64,000 nt of DNA from Bacteroides intestinalis (GCF_003464595.1 NZ_QRZF01000018.1:62001-126000); one strand, 5' to 3'; shown: positions 24,924 to 35,530, counted from the first letter of the stretch. Numbers and translations: made by a program. Notes: generated by a model from the sequence alone, not told the origin.

Positions 24924-27900
24924 CTACTCCTTTCCATCATCTCCCGACTTCTCACCTGAAAGGAGGTCATCTTCAGCCGAAGTATTTTTATTAATGCCCC
25001 GTTGATAAAAAGAAGGCGCTATCCCGAACTGTGCCTTGAAACATTTGCTGAAATAAAAAGGATCATTAATTCCTACCTGATAGGCAACTTCTGCCACAGT
25101 CAGATTGTCAGGGGAAAGCAACAGTTCTGCAGCTTTTTTCATTCGAAGCATTCGCAAATACTCATTGGGTGGATAGCCTGTCAGACCACGCAATTTTCGA
25201 TAAAGCATACTCCGCCCTAATTTCATTAATGATGCAAATTCATCCACAGTAAACTCCGGACGAGAAAGATTTTGTTCTAAGATAGCAGATACGCGGTCGA
25301 CAAACTCTTTATCCCGATCAGTAGTGTAAACCTCCGGACGAATAATTCCAGGTTCACTGGAATACTTTTCACGCAACTTATCACGTTGTTCTATTAACTT
25401 ACAGACCTGCGCCAACAACAGTTTGATGCTGAAAGGTTTAACAATATAAGCATCGGCTCCGGACTCAACCCCTTCCAGATGTTTCTCCGGAGAATTAAGA
25501 GCTGTCAACAAGATTATAGGGGTGTGACTGGTACTAAAGTCTGACTTCAATTCTTTTGTCACTTCAAAACCTGTCATTCCCGGCATCAGCACATCGCATA
25601 TTATCAGATCGGCATCATACGAACAAGCTTTCTTGAAACCTTCTTTTCCATCCGAAGCTACTTCCACCTCAAAATAGGCACCGACTTCCTCTTTCAGAAA
25701 CTGACGGATATCATCATCATCTTCAATAATCAGAATCTTTCGTTTATTCTCTACCTGAATAGAAGAAGTGTCTGCAACCGATTCTTCACTCATTTCATCC
25801 AGATGGGAGGCATATTTCCTGCTTTCATTCAGCAATTCCCCCGGTATCAGAAAGTCCTTCTCATCGTAAACATTCTGGTCTATGGGAAGATAAACTGTAA
25901 ATACAGAACCACCACCCGTATTCTCCGTATATTCTATACTTCCTTTGTGTACCAACACTAACTCGTGCGTCAGGTGCAAACCTACTCCAATACTATTGCC
26001 GGAGAAACTACTTTGCATGAAGCGCTTAAACAGTTCTTCTTTCTTTTCCTTTGGAATCCCCACACCTGTATCTGAAACTTGAATCTGCAAGCGTTTTTTT
26101 TCTTCATCCACCACGATGGAAAACAAAACACACCCTCCCGAAGGAGTATACTTAAATGCATTAGATAACAAATTATAAGTTACCTTATCCAGATTTCCCT
26201 TATCTATAAACATTTTATATACAGGCACTGAAGGAAGGAAGCGGAAATCCATCTTCTTTTGGTCGGCCACATCACCAAAGCTAAGGAATATCTCGTACAA
26301 GAAGGCTATCACATCTGTCTCTTCCAGTGATAATGCCAATTTATCATTCTGCATCTTCCGGAATTCCAGTAATTGATTGATAAGCCTTAACATCCGGTTC
26401 GTACTTTTCTCCATCGTCCGCAGAGGATGCACCAATTCCTGAGGCATACCGGCAAAACGCTGCATCTTTTCCAATGCACCCTGAATCAAAGTAAGCGGAG
26501 TACGAAACTCATGTGAGATATTAGTGAAAAAGACTAATTTATACTCAGCCAGTTGTTTTTCCACATGAATACGATTACGTAAGTTGTTTATATTACGAAT
26601 TATGCGAAAAGTGAAATAAAGAGCAAACAGAATGAGCAATACATAACAGAAGAAAGCCCAATTAGTCTTCCAAAAAGGTGGCAGCACCGTAATCTTCAGC
26701 AAAGCTTCTTCAGTATTCCAGACTCCTGTTTCATTACGCGACTTCACATGAAGCACATAATCACCAGGTTCCAGATATTTATAAGATGCAACATTCATGG
26801 ATGAAGGTGTACTCCATTCCTTATCATAATTTTCAAGCCAATACATGTACTGCGTTTGCCCACTATCCGAATAGTCGAAAGTGGAGAAGTGTATAAGGAA
26901 TGAACTTTGAAAATATTTCAGTAAAATCTCCTCCGAATAAGCCAGAGATTGTTGCAAGGGAGAATCTTTTCCTCCGGGGACAGCCTGAATTCCATTGATG
27001 TATAAATCGGTAAAAGCCACCTGCGATAAAGGTGTACTACCATGTACCTTCTGTGGGTCTATGATAGTCAAACCATAATTGGTTCCGAATATCAAGTCTC
27101 CATCTTCTCTTATATAAGCACAATTCTCACTGTACACATTGCTTAGGGGATGAGAAGAAAAATAATAATTCTCAAAAGAGTATGTATCCGGAGTAAACCG
27201 GGACATTCCATACTCAGTAGCTACCCACAATTTACCACTCTTATCTTCGAGGATAGACTGCACGGAATTGTTCACAAGTCCTTCTATGGTTCCATAGTGG
27301 GTATAATCTAAACGAGCATATCCATCTCCCGGCTGACACAAGACCAATCCCATACCCGACGTCCCGGCCCACATTCGTCCTTTACTATCATGAAAAAAAC
27401 ATTTGATGTCATTACTGCAAAAATTCCCATGGGCATGGCTGAAAAGATGATAACGATCGGGGGCAGTAAGCAATGAATCAGGATGAAAGATGCAGACACC
27501 ACCACTGGTCCCCATCCAAATCATACCTTCCTTATCTTCCTGAAAGGTGCGGACTTGATTAACACCATGCATATCCCGAAAGAAATGCCGAAATGTATAC
27601 TTCCCATTCCCGGCAGGCAGAGCCAGATCGAGCCCACCTCCGAAAGTTCCAATCCACATACGTCCCTTTAAGTCGCGGTGAATAGCAAAGATATGGTCAC
27701 TGGACAGAGAACCCGGATCAGTATCCTCATGTTTATACCAGTTCTCTCCCACTTTCAGACCTTCACCCCGAGTTCCCAGCCACATCTGTCCTTCAATATC
27801 CTGGGCAATAGCATAAATATTTGAATGAAAATTTGCTTCTCCCAACTTCCGGTGTAAAGAGGTATCATAGGTATAAAGCCCACCTTTACGGGTAGTAACT

Positions 27901-29246
27901 CCAATATGGCCGTCTGATGTCTGAGTGATCATTCGAATGGCATTAGAGCGGTCCAGCAGTCCGTTTCCGCCAGGATAAACACGAGTGGTTCCTTCATTCA
28001 GAACTGAGATACGGGATATTCCGGAAAACTCCGTGCTCACCCAGATTCCTCCTGTGCGATCTTCCATCACATACATCAGGAAATCAGAGTGAATACAACT
28101 CTTTTCGGTAATGTCAGCGGTGAAATGATGCAATTTGTTTTCGCCCACATCGTAAGCAAACAAACCATTTCCATATGTAGAAATCCAGATAATGTTTCTG
28201 GAGTCATGAACAATATGATAACGCTCGAAATCAATGTAATCCATCTTGTCTTCAGGGATGAAGCGAAATTCCTTTATTTTGCCAGTGGAGGCAAGGATAT
28301 AATACACACAACCGGTATGATTGTAGATCCAATAATTGCCACGATTGTCACAAATCAATTCTCCCCGTTTCAGGTTCAGGCGCGAGTCAGCAGAATACTT
28401 CTGCGTTTCAAAGTCGTACATGTAAACGCCTTCAGTAGTAAGAACTATCCATTGGTTATGCAGACAGAAACTTCCTGTAGGAATGGCTTTTCCGACAGGT
28501 GGAACTGCAAGCCGAAACACTGTATTTTCTTGTTCTTGGAAACGATATATATCAGCCTGAGCCGTCAGGAAATAAACGTGATCTCCATGTGAGAAGGAAG
28601 AATAGAAGTTTTGCGACTCATCGACAAGGTGCACTTCTCCATCGACGACTAATGCCAATCCGCGTTGGGTACCTATCCAAATGCGCCCGGCAGCATCTTC
28701 CTGAACGAAAGTCACATGATTGTCGGGAAGACTTCCGGTTTCTTTTCGGAAAACAGTAGAAGCCATTTCTCTGCCAGGAAGATGAACAATACGCCGGCAA
28801 CCATTCGTGGGATGCCATAACCAGACATCTCCATTGGTAGCCAAAAATAGTTTGGAATAGCTTTCACTCAATTCTCCTACACCTGTATAATCAACAAAAC
28901 GTGCTCGCTGCAAATCGTAACAACTATATAGTCGAGAGGAAGTGCCTACCCATAGAAAGCCATGTTGATCTTCGGTGATATTGTAAATCCGATTGTCGGC
29001 AAGAGAGATATCTTTGCCATCATCGGGTTGAAAAGTAATAAAAGAATTACCATCATAACGGCTCAAGCCATTCAGTGAACCTATCCATAAGAAACCTTTG
29101 CTATCCTGATAGAGAGTACGGACAGTATTACCAGGCAAACCGTCTCTGGTTTTCATCTGTCGGGAGTGCAATTCAATGCCGCCATGCGCATACAGGGAAA
29201 AGGCAAAGGAGGATATAATAAGAAATAGGGTAAACCTTTGTTTCAT
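24924..29246 (-). CDS. Hybrid two-component system regulator (HTCS)
   Basis: Senses a breakdown product of a glycan in the periplasm and switches on a nearby gene set, in one 1440-residue protein. The signal is followed by a long two-propeller sensor made of many Reg_prop repeats (for example FLWIGSLNGLSRYDG), then a Y_Y_Y domain and a membrane helix near 855-880. The cytosolic part has a histidine kinase (SHEFRTPLTL near 912, ATP-binding NLLSNAFKYTPSGG and GVGIPKEKKEELF), a receiver (LIIEDDDDIRQF near 1170, phosphate-accepting D near 1216) and a C-terminal AraC DNA-binding domain (about 1320-1425). The ATG at 29246 is preferred over an upstream in-frame TTG. It has its own promoter and probably controls the GH2/GH115 pair. 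Confidence 0.96.
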   Translation of the reverse strand: MKQRFTLFLIISSFAFSLYAHGGIELHSRQMKTRDGLPGNTVRTLYQDSKGFLWIGSLNGLSRYDGNSFITFQPDDGKDISLADNRIYNITEDQHGFLWVGTSSRLYSCYDLQRARFVDYTGVGELSESYSKLFLATNGDVWLWHPTNGCRRIVHLPGREMASTVFRKETGSLPDNHVTFVQEDAAGRIWIGTQRGLALVVDGEVHLVDESQNFYSSFSHGDHVYFLTAQADIYRFQEQENTVFRLAVPPVGKAIPTGSFCLHNQWIVLTTEGVYMYDFETQKYSADSRLNLKRGELICDNRGNYWIYNHTGCVYYILASTGKIKEFRFIPEDKMDYIDFERYHIVHDSRNIIWISTYGNGLFAYDVGENKLHHFTADITEKSCIHSDFLMYVMEDRTGGIWVSTEFSGISRISVLNEGTTRVYPGGNGLLDRSNAIRMITQTSDGHIGVTTRKGGLYTYDTSLHRKLGEANFHSNIYAIAQDIEGQMWLGTRGEGLKVGENWYKHEDTDPGSLSSDHIFAIHRDLKGRMWIGTFGGGLDLALPAGNGKYTFRHFFRDMHGVNQVRTFQEDKEGMIWMGTSGGVCIFHPDSLLTAPDRYHLFSHAHGNFCSNDIKCFFHDSKGRMWAGTSGMGLVLCQPGDGYARLDYTHYGTIEGLVNNSVQSILEDKSGKLWVATEYGMSRFTPDTYSFENYYFSSHPLSNVYSENCAYIREDGDLIFGTNYGLTIIDPQKVHGSTPLSQVAFTDLYINGIQAVPGGKDSPLQQSLAYSEEILLKYFQSSFLIHFSTFDYSDSGQTQYMYWLENYDKEWSTPSSMNVASYKYLEPGDYVLHVKSRNETGVWNTEEALLKITVLPPFWKTNWAFFCYVLLILFALYFTFRIIRNINNLRNRIHVEKQLAEYKLVFFTNISHEFRTPLTLIQGALEKMQRFAGMPQELVHPLRTMEKSTNRMLRLINQLLEFRKMQNDKLALSLEETDVIAFLYEIFLSFGDVADQKKMDFRFLPSVPVYKMFIDKGNLDKVTYNLLSNAFKYTPSGGCVLFSIVVDEEKKRLQIQVSDTGVGIPKEKKEELFKRFMQSSFSGNSIGVGLHLTHELVLVHKGSIEYTENTGGGSVFTVYLPIDQNVYDEKDFLIPGELLNESRKYASHLDEMSEESVADTSSIQVENKRKILIIEDDDDIRQFLKEEVGAYFEVEVASDGKEGFKKACSYDADLIICDVLMPGMTGFEVTKELKSDFSTSHTPIILLTALNSPEKHLEGVESGADAYIVKPFSIKLLLAQVCKLIEQRDKLREKYSSEPGIIRPEVYTTDRDKEFVDRVSAILEQNLSRPEFTVDEFASLMKLGRSMLYRKLRGLTGYPPNEYLRMLRMKKAAELLLSPDNLTVAEVAYQVGINDPFYFSKCFKAQFGIAPSFYQRGINKNTSAEDDLLSGEKSGDDGKE

Positions 29247-29277
29247 AATACGATGCAAGATTAATATGACTATTTAG

Positions 29278-29285
29278 CAAAAGTA
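29278..29285 (-). promoter_or_regulatory. -7 box for the HTCS gene
   Basis: TACTTTTG on the minus strand, 31 bp before the ATG at 29246, so the regulator need not depend on the GH operon. Confidence 0.55.
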
Positions 29286-29334
29286 ACAAGTTTGCAGGAA
29301 TATCGGAAAAGTTTCCTCAAATATCTACAAACAC

Positions 29335-29380
29335 AATCTTCGCCTGCAGAAACAGAAATCTGTTCCTATAGACGAAGATT
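29335..29380 (-). terminator. Stem-loop after the GH2 gene
   Basis: AATCTTCG pairs with CGAAGATT, and AGAAACAG/CTGTT forms an inner stem. No long T run follows, so it may only slow read-through into the HTCS gene. Confidence 0.45.
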
Positions 29381-29417
29381 ATAAAACTTTTAAATAATCT
29401 GATATGATATCCGTAAT

Positions 29418-32267
29418 TTACCTCATAAGGTCAGAACGAAAATCAAACCATAATTTCATGCGCAAACCATCATCTCCCGACTTAATGCGAACAGTGCTGG
29501 GTTGGCTATGTGGCCCATGTTCTGGGATGGTTTTAAAAGAACGCATGGCCGGAATATCATACAAGAAAGAGAGATCACCTGCTGGAAATTCTTTCATTGT
29601 GTCCTCTCCATTACGGCGGTGCTTCGGTTCTTCAGGAGTAAAGACACGGAAGTATAAACCATCTGTTTCAGAGTAAACAGTGAAAGGAACACGATCCGAC
29701 TCCAACGTTGCCCAATACAGATTTCCATGATATCCCTTAAATTCGGGATAGACAAAACTTTCAAAACTCTCCCCGGTAATGGTATTGTTATATGCTTTCT
29801 CCCAAATGTTATAGTTGGTTCCCTTGATACGATTCTTCCAGACACGATAAGGGCCGCGTCCCATCCAGCGCATAGCTTTCACTTCCTGTTCCGGGAAAGA
29901 GAAGGTAAGACCGAGATTATTTACCTTCTCATCAAAGAAAGCACCTTTGTAACCGCCACCATTCGTCCGGTTCAGCATCACTGCATCCATACCCAGCAAA
30001 CCATCGGCAGTCATGCGCCAAACAATCGAATCGATGGCTCCCGTATATCGGACGACGCAAAGAGCATCATTACCTTCCATGCGAGTACGGATATCTTTGA
30101 AGTCTGCCTTTATACCTACAGGCAATGGCCCGTTACTGAGAGGTATCATCTGCCCATTTCGATTAACTTCAGCCAATGAACCATCTTCACCGTTAAAAGT
30201 AACGGTAATACCATTAGCCGAAAGAACAACTTGGTCTCCGGCTTCCTTTAATACTGCCCGGGTATCTGCTGCACCGTACGACATACGTTGAGTAGCGAAG
30301 TACTCTTTGGCAAACTTCACGGGCCATGTCCAATTGCAAATGGAGTGCCCGTTCTTGTCATAAGCTTCCAGTTCGAGGATATCTCCTTGGAAAAAGTTGA
30401 CAGGGAGATCCATATGCGCCCTTCCTGTCTCTCCCGGTTCAATCGCAGGTAGACGAACCAGCCCCTCCTTCATTAAAATACATTCATTCCCTTTCATCGG
30501 GGAAGGTGCAGAATACAGGCGATATTTCATGCTACATTCATCCAGGTTAGTAAACAGATAAGTATTACTCACCAGAAAATCGCCCTTGAAAGAAGGAGTG
30601 ATGTGAAGCGGAGCAAACTGAATGGGAGCCCAGACTTCACGAATCGTATAAAAGCTTCCTTCCTTCTCCCGGTGAGGTCCTACAATACCGTCCGGACCAT
30701 TCGGTCCGTCAGAATCCAGAATGCCTCCTTTGTCTGCACGCATGACTGCTTCATCAACAAATGCCCATATAAAACCACCCGCAAACATCGGATTCGATTT
30801 ATAGTTATTCCAGTAATCTTCCAAGCCTGCACCAGCTCCCTTATCATACTGGGCATGCAAGAACTCAGTCGGCATAAACACATTATATCCATTAGCGAGG
30901 CGGGCCGGACCTGTCTGATACGCCGGATAATGATGGGTATCCAGTCCGTTAAAGTCTGCCCATGGATGAATAACATGACGCTTTTGCGGATCATAATCGG
31001 CAAAACGAGTATCCAGTGTCTTATTCCAGCCACCCTCATTACCATTACTCCACATAAAAATACAAGGATGATTTACGTCATTCGCCAGCATCTCCCGAAG
31101 CAAATTCTCACCTGCTTCATCGTCATACCGTCCATGCCATCCGGTAAACTCTGCAAGATAAAATATTCCGAGAGAATCACACACATCCAGGAAATGTTTA
31201 TCGGGTGGATAGTGCGAACGTACAGCATTCATATTCATTTCTTTTATCAACAAAGCATCCTTCACACTGATCTCCCGGTTCGTAGTCCGACCACCCTCAG
31301 GATGGAAACTATGACGATTCACACCTTTCATCAACACTTTTGTGCCATTTACATAAATGCCATCTTTAGGACGGAACTCAACTGTACGGAAACCTATACG
31401 TTCCTCATGAATATGCGCAACTTGCTTCTGCGGATCAAGCAGTTCCAATCGTAAAGTATACAAATTGGGATTCTCACAATCCCAGGTACGGATACCTTGC
31501 CAGCGGGTTTCAATGGTCTGTTTATCTTCCGTCTGTAAATCTATGACTTGCCGTCCGATACTTTGAGTGCCGCCTACAGGTGTCAATATCACTGCTACCG
31601 AATAACCCGGCTTCAGTCCTTGTGTGTGTAACTCCGCAAACAAGTCACCATCGGCCGTAGCATTCACTGCAATGCGTTCAATATGCGTTTCAGGAACTGC
31701 TTTCAGATAAACCGGACGATAAATACCACCGAACAACCACCAGTCTGCCCTACGCTCGGCAGCATTAACAGATTCATTGGTCGATTCTTTCCAGACTTTT
31801 ACTTCCAATTCATTATTCTTTCCATAGTTCAATTTGTCGGTAATATCATAACTGAAAGTATAGAAACCACCCTGATGCATTTCTCCGGCAGACATGCCAT
31901 TCATCTTCACTTCCGTATCCGTCATGACACCTTCAAAAACGATACTGATCCGCTTCCCCTGCCACTCCGCAGGAACTTTAAACTTATGCTTGTATAGGCC
32001 GGTCTCGTCACTTGGCTTGGCTTCTTTATCCAGATAGAAGCGTCCGAAAGTATATTCACCGAATCCTTGCAATTCCCATTGTGAAGGAACCTCAATCTTA
32101 CGCCACTTCCCACTGTTCATCCCACCGGAACAATAGAAGTCCCATTTCACCGTATTTCCAAGCCCTGTTCCTGAAAGATACAAGAACTCTGTATCCTGTG
32201 CCATAGCCACCGTAGCACACAGGCAACCCAGTACGGCGACCCATTGTTTTATTTTCTTTCTGATCAT
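29418..32267 (-). CDS. Glycoside hydrolase family 2 (beta-galactosidase-like)
   Basis: A 949-residue exported GH2 enzyme. The start at 32267 gives a signal peptide (MIRKKIKQWVAVLGCLCATVAMAQ minus a few) and sits 1 bp after the stop of the GH115 gene, so the two are translated from one mRNA. The order is sugar-binding N domain, immunoglobulin-like domain, TIM barrel and C-terminal beta-rich domains. The acid/base is E near 411 in WSNGNEGGWN and the likely nucleophile is E near 468 in MPTEFLHAQ. That last motif differs from the usual E-Y-A-H of lacZ-type enzymes, so the substrate may be a beta-galactoside, beta-glucuronide or another glycan end. Confidence 0.9.
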   Translation of the reverse strand: MIRKKIKQWVAVLGCLCATVAMAQDTEFLYLSGTGLGNTVKWDFYCSGGMNSGKWRKIEVPSQWELQGFGEYTFGRFYLDKEAKPSDETGLYKHKFKVPAEWQGKRISIVFEGVMTDTEVKMNGMSAGEMHQGGFYTFSYDITDKLNYGKNNELEVKVWKESTNESVNAAERRADWWLFGGIYRPVYLKAVPETHIERIAVNATADGDLFAELHTQGLKPGYSVAVILTPVGGTQSIGRQVIDLQTEDKQTIETRWQGIRTWDCENPNLYTLRLELLDPQKQVAHIHEERIGFRTVEFRPKDGIYVNGTKVLMKGVNRHSFHPEGGRTTNREISVKDALLIKEMNMNAVRSHYPPDKHFLDVCDSLGIFYLAEFTGWHGRYDDEAGENLLREMLANDVNHPCIFMWSNGNEGGWNKTLDTRFADYDPQKRHVIHPWADFNGLDTHHYPAYQTGPARLANGYNVFMPTEFLHAQYDKGAGAGLEDYWNNYKSNPMFAGGFIWAFVDEAVMRADKGGILDSDGPNGPDGIVGPHREKEGSFYTIREVWAPIQFAPLHITPSFKGDFLVSNTYLFTNLDECSMKYRLYSAPSPMKGNECILMKEGLVRLPAIEPGETGRAHMDLPVNFFQGDILELEAYDKNGHSICNWTWPVKFAKEYFATQRMSYGAADTRAVLKEAGDQVVLSANGITVTFNGEDGSLAEVNRNGQMIPLSNGPLPVGIKADFKDIRTRMEGNDALCVVRYTGAIDSIVWRMTADGLLGMDAVMLNRTNGGGYKGAFFDEKVNNLGLTFSFPEQEVKAMRWMGRGPYRVWKNRIKGTNYNIWEKAYNNTITGESFESFVYPEFKGYHGNLYWATLESDRVPFTVYSETDGLYFRVFTPEEPKHRRNGEDTMKEFPAGDLSFLYDIPAMRSFKTIPEHGPHSQPSTVRIKSGDDGLRMKLWFDFRSDLMR

Positions 32268-32268
32268 A

Positions 32269-34809
32269 TCATTTTTGATTTTCTCCTTCGATAGGAAATA
32301 CATAGAACTTACGTCCCAGCTTAAAGTCAAGCATCCATTGGTCTACCACCACATGCTTATCCAAAGCAGTAATCGTAAGGCTATGCCTGCCTTTCTTTAC
32401 TGTATGTTTCGTTTCACCAACTGCTTGTCCACGCAGCACATTACGTTTCCAGATTTCTGTCCGTCCTTTCTCGCGGAAAGAATAAACTTGCGGTTCTCCA
32501 CCATCTATGCTGACACTAAAGCGAATATCACCTTTATCATTGGGATGTGAAGGGATAACAGCCGTACGCAAAAGTGCCTCCCCTTCCCAGGGAGAGTCAA
32601 ATTCAAAAGTCAGCGAGCCACCCTCGGGTAGTGCTACAGCATTCATACTGTGCCCCAATGCCTGGATCGGAGCACTACCCTCTGAAGCTTTCGTATAATT
32701 GCAGGCATTGGCTACAATGCATTTATCCGCTTCCAGATTATGTATAACCCGAGGTTTAGCATCCGCCAGATAATCCTCCATCTCCTTTTCTGTAAGTCCT
32801 ACTGGAAGTGTAGGAGGATAAAAGACATACAAGTCACGTGGATCATAGCACATGGAGTGTTTCCACTTACCTTTTGCCATCTGATTATTATAATAATCTG
32901 TCAGTTCCCTGATTTCCTGATAAGCCTTCATACTTCTGGCACAAGCAGTCAGCATAGCCTTATCACGTCCCCAAAGAGATTCATCACATTGTCCCATAGA
33001 ATAAGAACGCGCACGCTGTGCTTCCAGCATTTTGGTACTCATGGCAGCAGCTGAAAAGACCTGATACTTGATATGAGAGAAGAAAGCATCTTTGCGGTCA
33101 GGCGTAATGAGGGACTCCACTTCTGCTATTTTCTTCTTAACAGCTTCATAAGCATCCAAATAGCGATCCAGTTCACCTCCGAATTCTGTCAAACTAAACT
33201 CCGTATCAATGACTTGCGAGCGTCCACGAGGATATCTCGACTTATCCAGTTCCACTTGTGTCCATCCCATATGTTCCGGTTTACGGATGCCACACAAACG
33301 GTAATACTCCAGCATGGCAGGCAACAGTTGTTTACCAGCCTGTTCTCCGAATTCACGGCAAAGCCAATTTTCAAGATGCCGGTTCACAGTCGAGGGAGTG
33401 ATGGAATTTATATCCCAGGCCATATCCAGAAAAAATTCAAGATCGTAGGCTGCCGGCTTCAGGTCATGTACATTCACAATCCAAACGTGGCGGGCATTAT
33501 GGTCATAAGCCTGCTTCATCTCATTATAAATAAGTCCAGGCTGAGTAGTACAAAGCCACATATAATCATGAGGGCGCCCCCAATAGCTCAAATGATAGTA
33601 AACACCACTACCACCAATACGTTTCTGTTGTTCCTGGTCGCTAAGACGAGTCATATAGCCATAGTTATCGTCGCACCACATCAAAGTAACATCTTCCGGA
33701 ATTTCCAGACCATTCTCCATTATATCGAGCACTTCCTTATATGGTACAAATACCTGAGGAATTTTAGTGACATCCCGGTTGACATACTTAGCCAGCAGTT
33801 TACGTTGATCATCAAGGACTTGTTGCAAAGCCTGTGTTTTTTCTTCCATTGTATTCACTCCTTCCATATGACCATCGTGAATACCTCTCATACCAATGGT
33901 ATACATATTCTCATAAGGATATGCTTCCTTTAAACGTTCTATCCAATAAGCCTGCACTGAATCGCGGTTAGTGATATAATTATAGTCTCCGCGACGTTTA
34001 GTATCCCATTCTCCCACATTATTACGCATCAGAGGTTCACAATGCGAAGTACCAATAGCGATACCACAGCTATCAGCCACTTCTTTTACTCCGGGAACAA
34101 AGTAGAAAGGAGTAGTGATGCCATGCATACCGGGCCAGATGGCATTAGCACGCAGGCGAAGCAAAAGTTTGAATATTTCCTTATAAGTACGTGTCCCAAT
34201 GCGTCCTTTGATTTCATTAGGTTCGAAGTTTTTCCAACTCCAAGGTTGGAGACTCCAGTCTTCATCATTCAGGAAGATGCCACGATACTCCACAGAAGGG
34301 CTTTGAAAAGTCTTAAATTCAGTAGAGACAGCCAGACGGTTCTGTTTCTCCGGAGTAACATCTGCCCACCATACCCAGGGAGATACACCTGCCAAACGGG
34401 AAAGTTCCAAGATACCATAGGCAGTACCTCGACCATTATTACCTACTACAAACAATTGTTTACCATCCGAAGCACCTGCCACAGCCATGTAAAAGCCATC
34501 GCGCTTCAAAGCAAGTTCATTTACCGGGATGCCCAAGGCCTGCAATTCTTTTTTAATCTTTTGTTTTGCCTTATCCAATTGGATAATACGAATGACTGCT
34601 TTACTTACAGAAGTCTTTTGTGGCAGAAAGCCCGTCACTTGTTTCATATCTCCGGCAAACATATCAAGTGCAATGGCTACAACCGGAGATACTTCCTGAG
34701 GCACGGTATACATTACAGCCTGCTTCCCATTGTACCAAACAAAATCGTTGCCGCGTACAATCTGACTACATAGAAAAAGGATAACGAATAGAATTGAGCG
34801 TACAAACAT
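32269..34809 (-). CDS. Glycoside hydrolase family 115 (alpha-glucuronidase)
   Basis: Removes alpha-1,2-linked (methyl)glucuronic acid from xylan or arabinogalactan side chains. The 846 residues carry a signal peptide (to about residue 20) and the family's recognisable blocks: NGKQAVMYTVPQEVSPVVAIALDMFAGD at the N-terminus, WADVTPE and YRGIFLNDEDWSLQPW, RANAIWPGMHG, TSHCEPLMRNN, GMRGIHDGHMEG and MWCDDNYGYMTR. It is the first gene of an operon with GH2. No SusC/SusD pair is next to it, so glycan binding and import must be done elsewhere. I saw no promoter box of the TAnnTTTG kind upstream, consistent with control by an activator. Confidence 0.92.
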   Translation of the reverse strand: MFVRSILFVILFLCSQIVRGNDFVWYNGKQAVMYTVPQEVSPVVAIALDMFAGDMKQVTGFLPQKTSVSKAVIRIIQLDKAKQKIKKELQALGIPVNELALKRDGFYMAVAGASDGKQLFVVGNNGRGTAYGILELSRLAGVSPWVWWADVTPEKQNRLAVSTEFKTFQSPSVEYRGIFLNDEDWSLQPWSWKNFEPNEIKGRIGTRTYKEIFKLLLRLRANAIWPGMHGITTPFYFVPGVKEVADSCGIAIGTSHCEPLMRNNVGEWDTKRRGDYNYITNRDSVQAYWIERLKEAYPYENMYTIGMRGIHDGHMEGVNTMEEKTQALQQVLDDQRKLLAKYVNRDVTKIPQVFVPYKEVLDIMENGLEIPEDVTLMWCDDNYGYMTRLSDQEQQKRIGGSGVYYHLSYWGRPHDYMWLCTTQPGLIYNEMKQAYDHNARHVWIVNVHDLKPAAYDLEFFLDMAWDINSITPSTVNRHLENWLCREFGEQAGKQLLPAMLEYYRLCGIRKPEHMGWTQVELDKSRYPRGRSQVIDTEFSLTEFGGELDRYLDAYEAVKKKIAEVESLITPDRKDAFFSHIKYQVFSAAAMSTKMLEAQRARSYSMGQCDESLWGRDKAMLTACARSMKAYQEIRELTDYYNNQMAKGKWKHSMCYDPRDLYVFYPPTLPVGLTEKEMEDYLADAKPRVIHNLEADKCIVANACNYTKASEGSAPIQALGHSMNAVALPEGGSLTFEFDSPWEGEALLRTAVIPSHPNDKGDIRFSVSIDGGEPQVYSFREKGRTEIWKRNVLRGQAVGETKHTVKKGRHSLTITALDKHVVVDQWMLDFKLGRKFYVFPIEGENQK

Positions 34810-34992
34810 AGTAATAGTTAGATTTTAAATTCGCGGCTAAAATAGGCTCTTTTTCTATGGGATTAAATAGACAGACGTGTACAATCATAGATTATTTATG
34901 CAAATACCCTCCAGAATTGCATCCATCTTCTGTAATTGCTCATATCTTACATGCAATTACACAATTTTCCATTTTGTGTTTATTAAAAACAG

Positions 34993-35019
34993 CTATTCCC
35001 TCCGGCTGAGAGGGAATAG
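34993..35019 (-). terminator. Terminator of the cupin gene
   Basis: CTATTCCCTC pairs perfectly with GAGGGAATAG (10 bp) around a 7-nt loop and is followed on the minus strand by CTGTTTTTAA. Confidence 0.8.
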
Positions 35020-35029
35020 TCATCTAAAA

Positions 35030-35467
35030 TTACTTCTTATCATAAATTCCATTAGAGAATTTTCCATAAGCCATCACCTGGTTCGTATCAGGGAGGTGTA
35101 CAATCTCCGGAAGATTGTTCGTGTCGAAATCAATATAAACCAGCTTTTCCGTATCCGATCCGTTGCGAATAACATGCGCACCTTCCGGTCCCACAGGAAA
35201 AGTAATTGCATCACCGGCTTTCACCGTTACATCTCCATTGATGGTACGAACGATACCTGTACCGCTGATAATATAGAATACCTCTTCATCCGTTTCATGA
35301 TAATGGTATCCATAAGCAAAACTACCCGGTTCCACTTCTACAAAGTTCACACGGCACTGGTTCACATCCGCCTGCGCAACAATCGGTTTCACTGTAAATT
35401 CATTACCGTCCTGGCTAAATTTCTGACCTTCTGCGGTCCTGTAATTCTTTACTGCAAGTTCTTTCAT
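35030..35467 (-). CDS. Small cupin-domain protein
   Basis: A 145-residue single-domain cupin with the two metal-binding motifs: GSFAYGYHYHETDEEVFYIISG (H-x-H...E) and, later, PVGPEGAHVIRNG (H). It binds a divalent metal, but the reaction is not deduced. The start at 35467 (MKELAVK) was chosen because it begins the conserved domain; an upstream in-frame start at 35506 would lie right next to the -7 box at 35531-35538. No signal peptide. A single gene with its own terminator. Confidence 0.85.
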   Translation of the reverse strand: MKELAVKNYRTAEGQKFSQDGNEFTVKPIVAQADVNQCRVNFVEVEPGSFAYGYHYHETDEEVFYIISGTGIVRTINGDVTVKAGDAITFPVGPEGAHVIRNGSDTEKLVYIDFDTNNLPEIVHLPDTNQVMAYGKFSNGIYDKK

Positions 35468-35530
35468 TGTCTTTTTGTTTTTAAATTGTTTATAAGATAG
35501 TTGCATTCATCAGTTTTTTCACTAACTTCG

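Noticed and set aside
30603..31454. 283-codon plus-strand ORF inside the GH2 gene
   Set aside because: Antisense shadow of a long, well-supported hydrolase gene; the product has no protein-like pattern.
33073..33933. 286-codon plus-strand ORF inside the GH115 gene
   Set aside because: Antisense shadow of a conserved hydrolase.
34877..35500. 207-codon plus-strand ORF opposite the cupin
   Set aside because: It overlaps a clear cupin gene and its terminator; residue mix rich in Ile, Arg and His, as in shadows.
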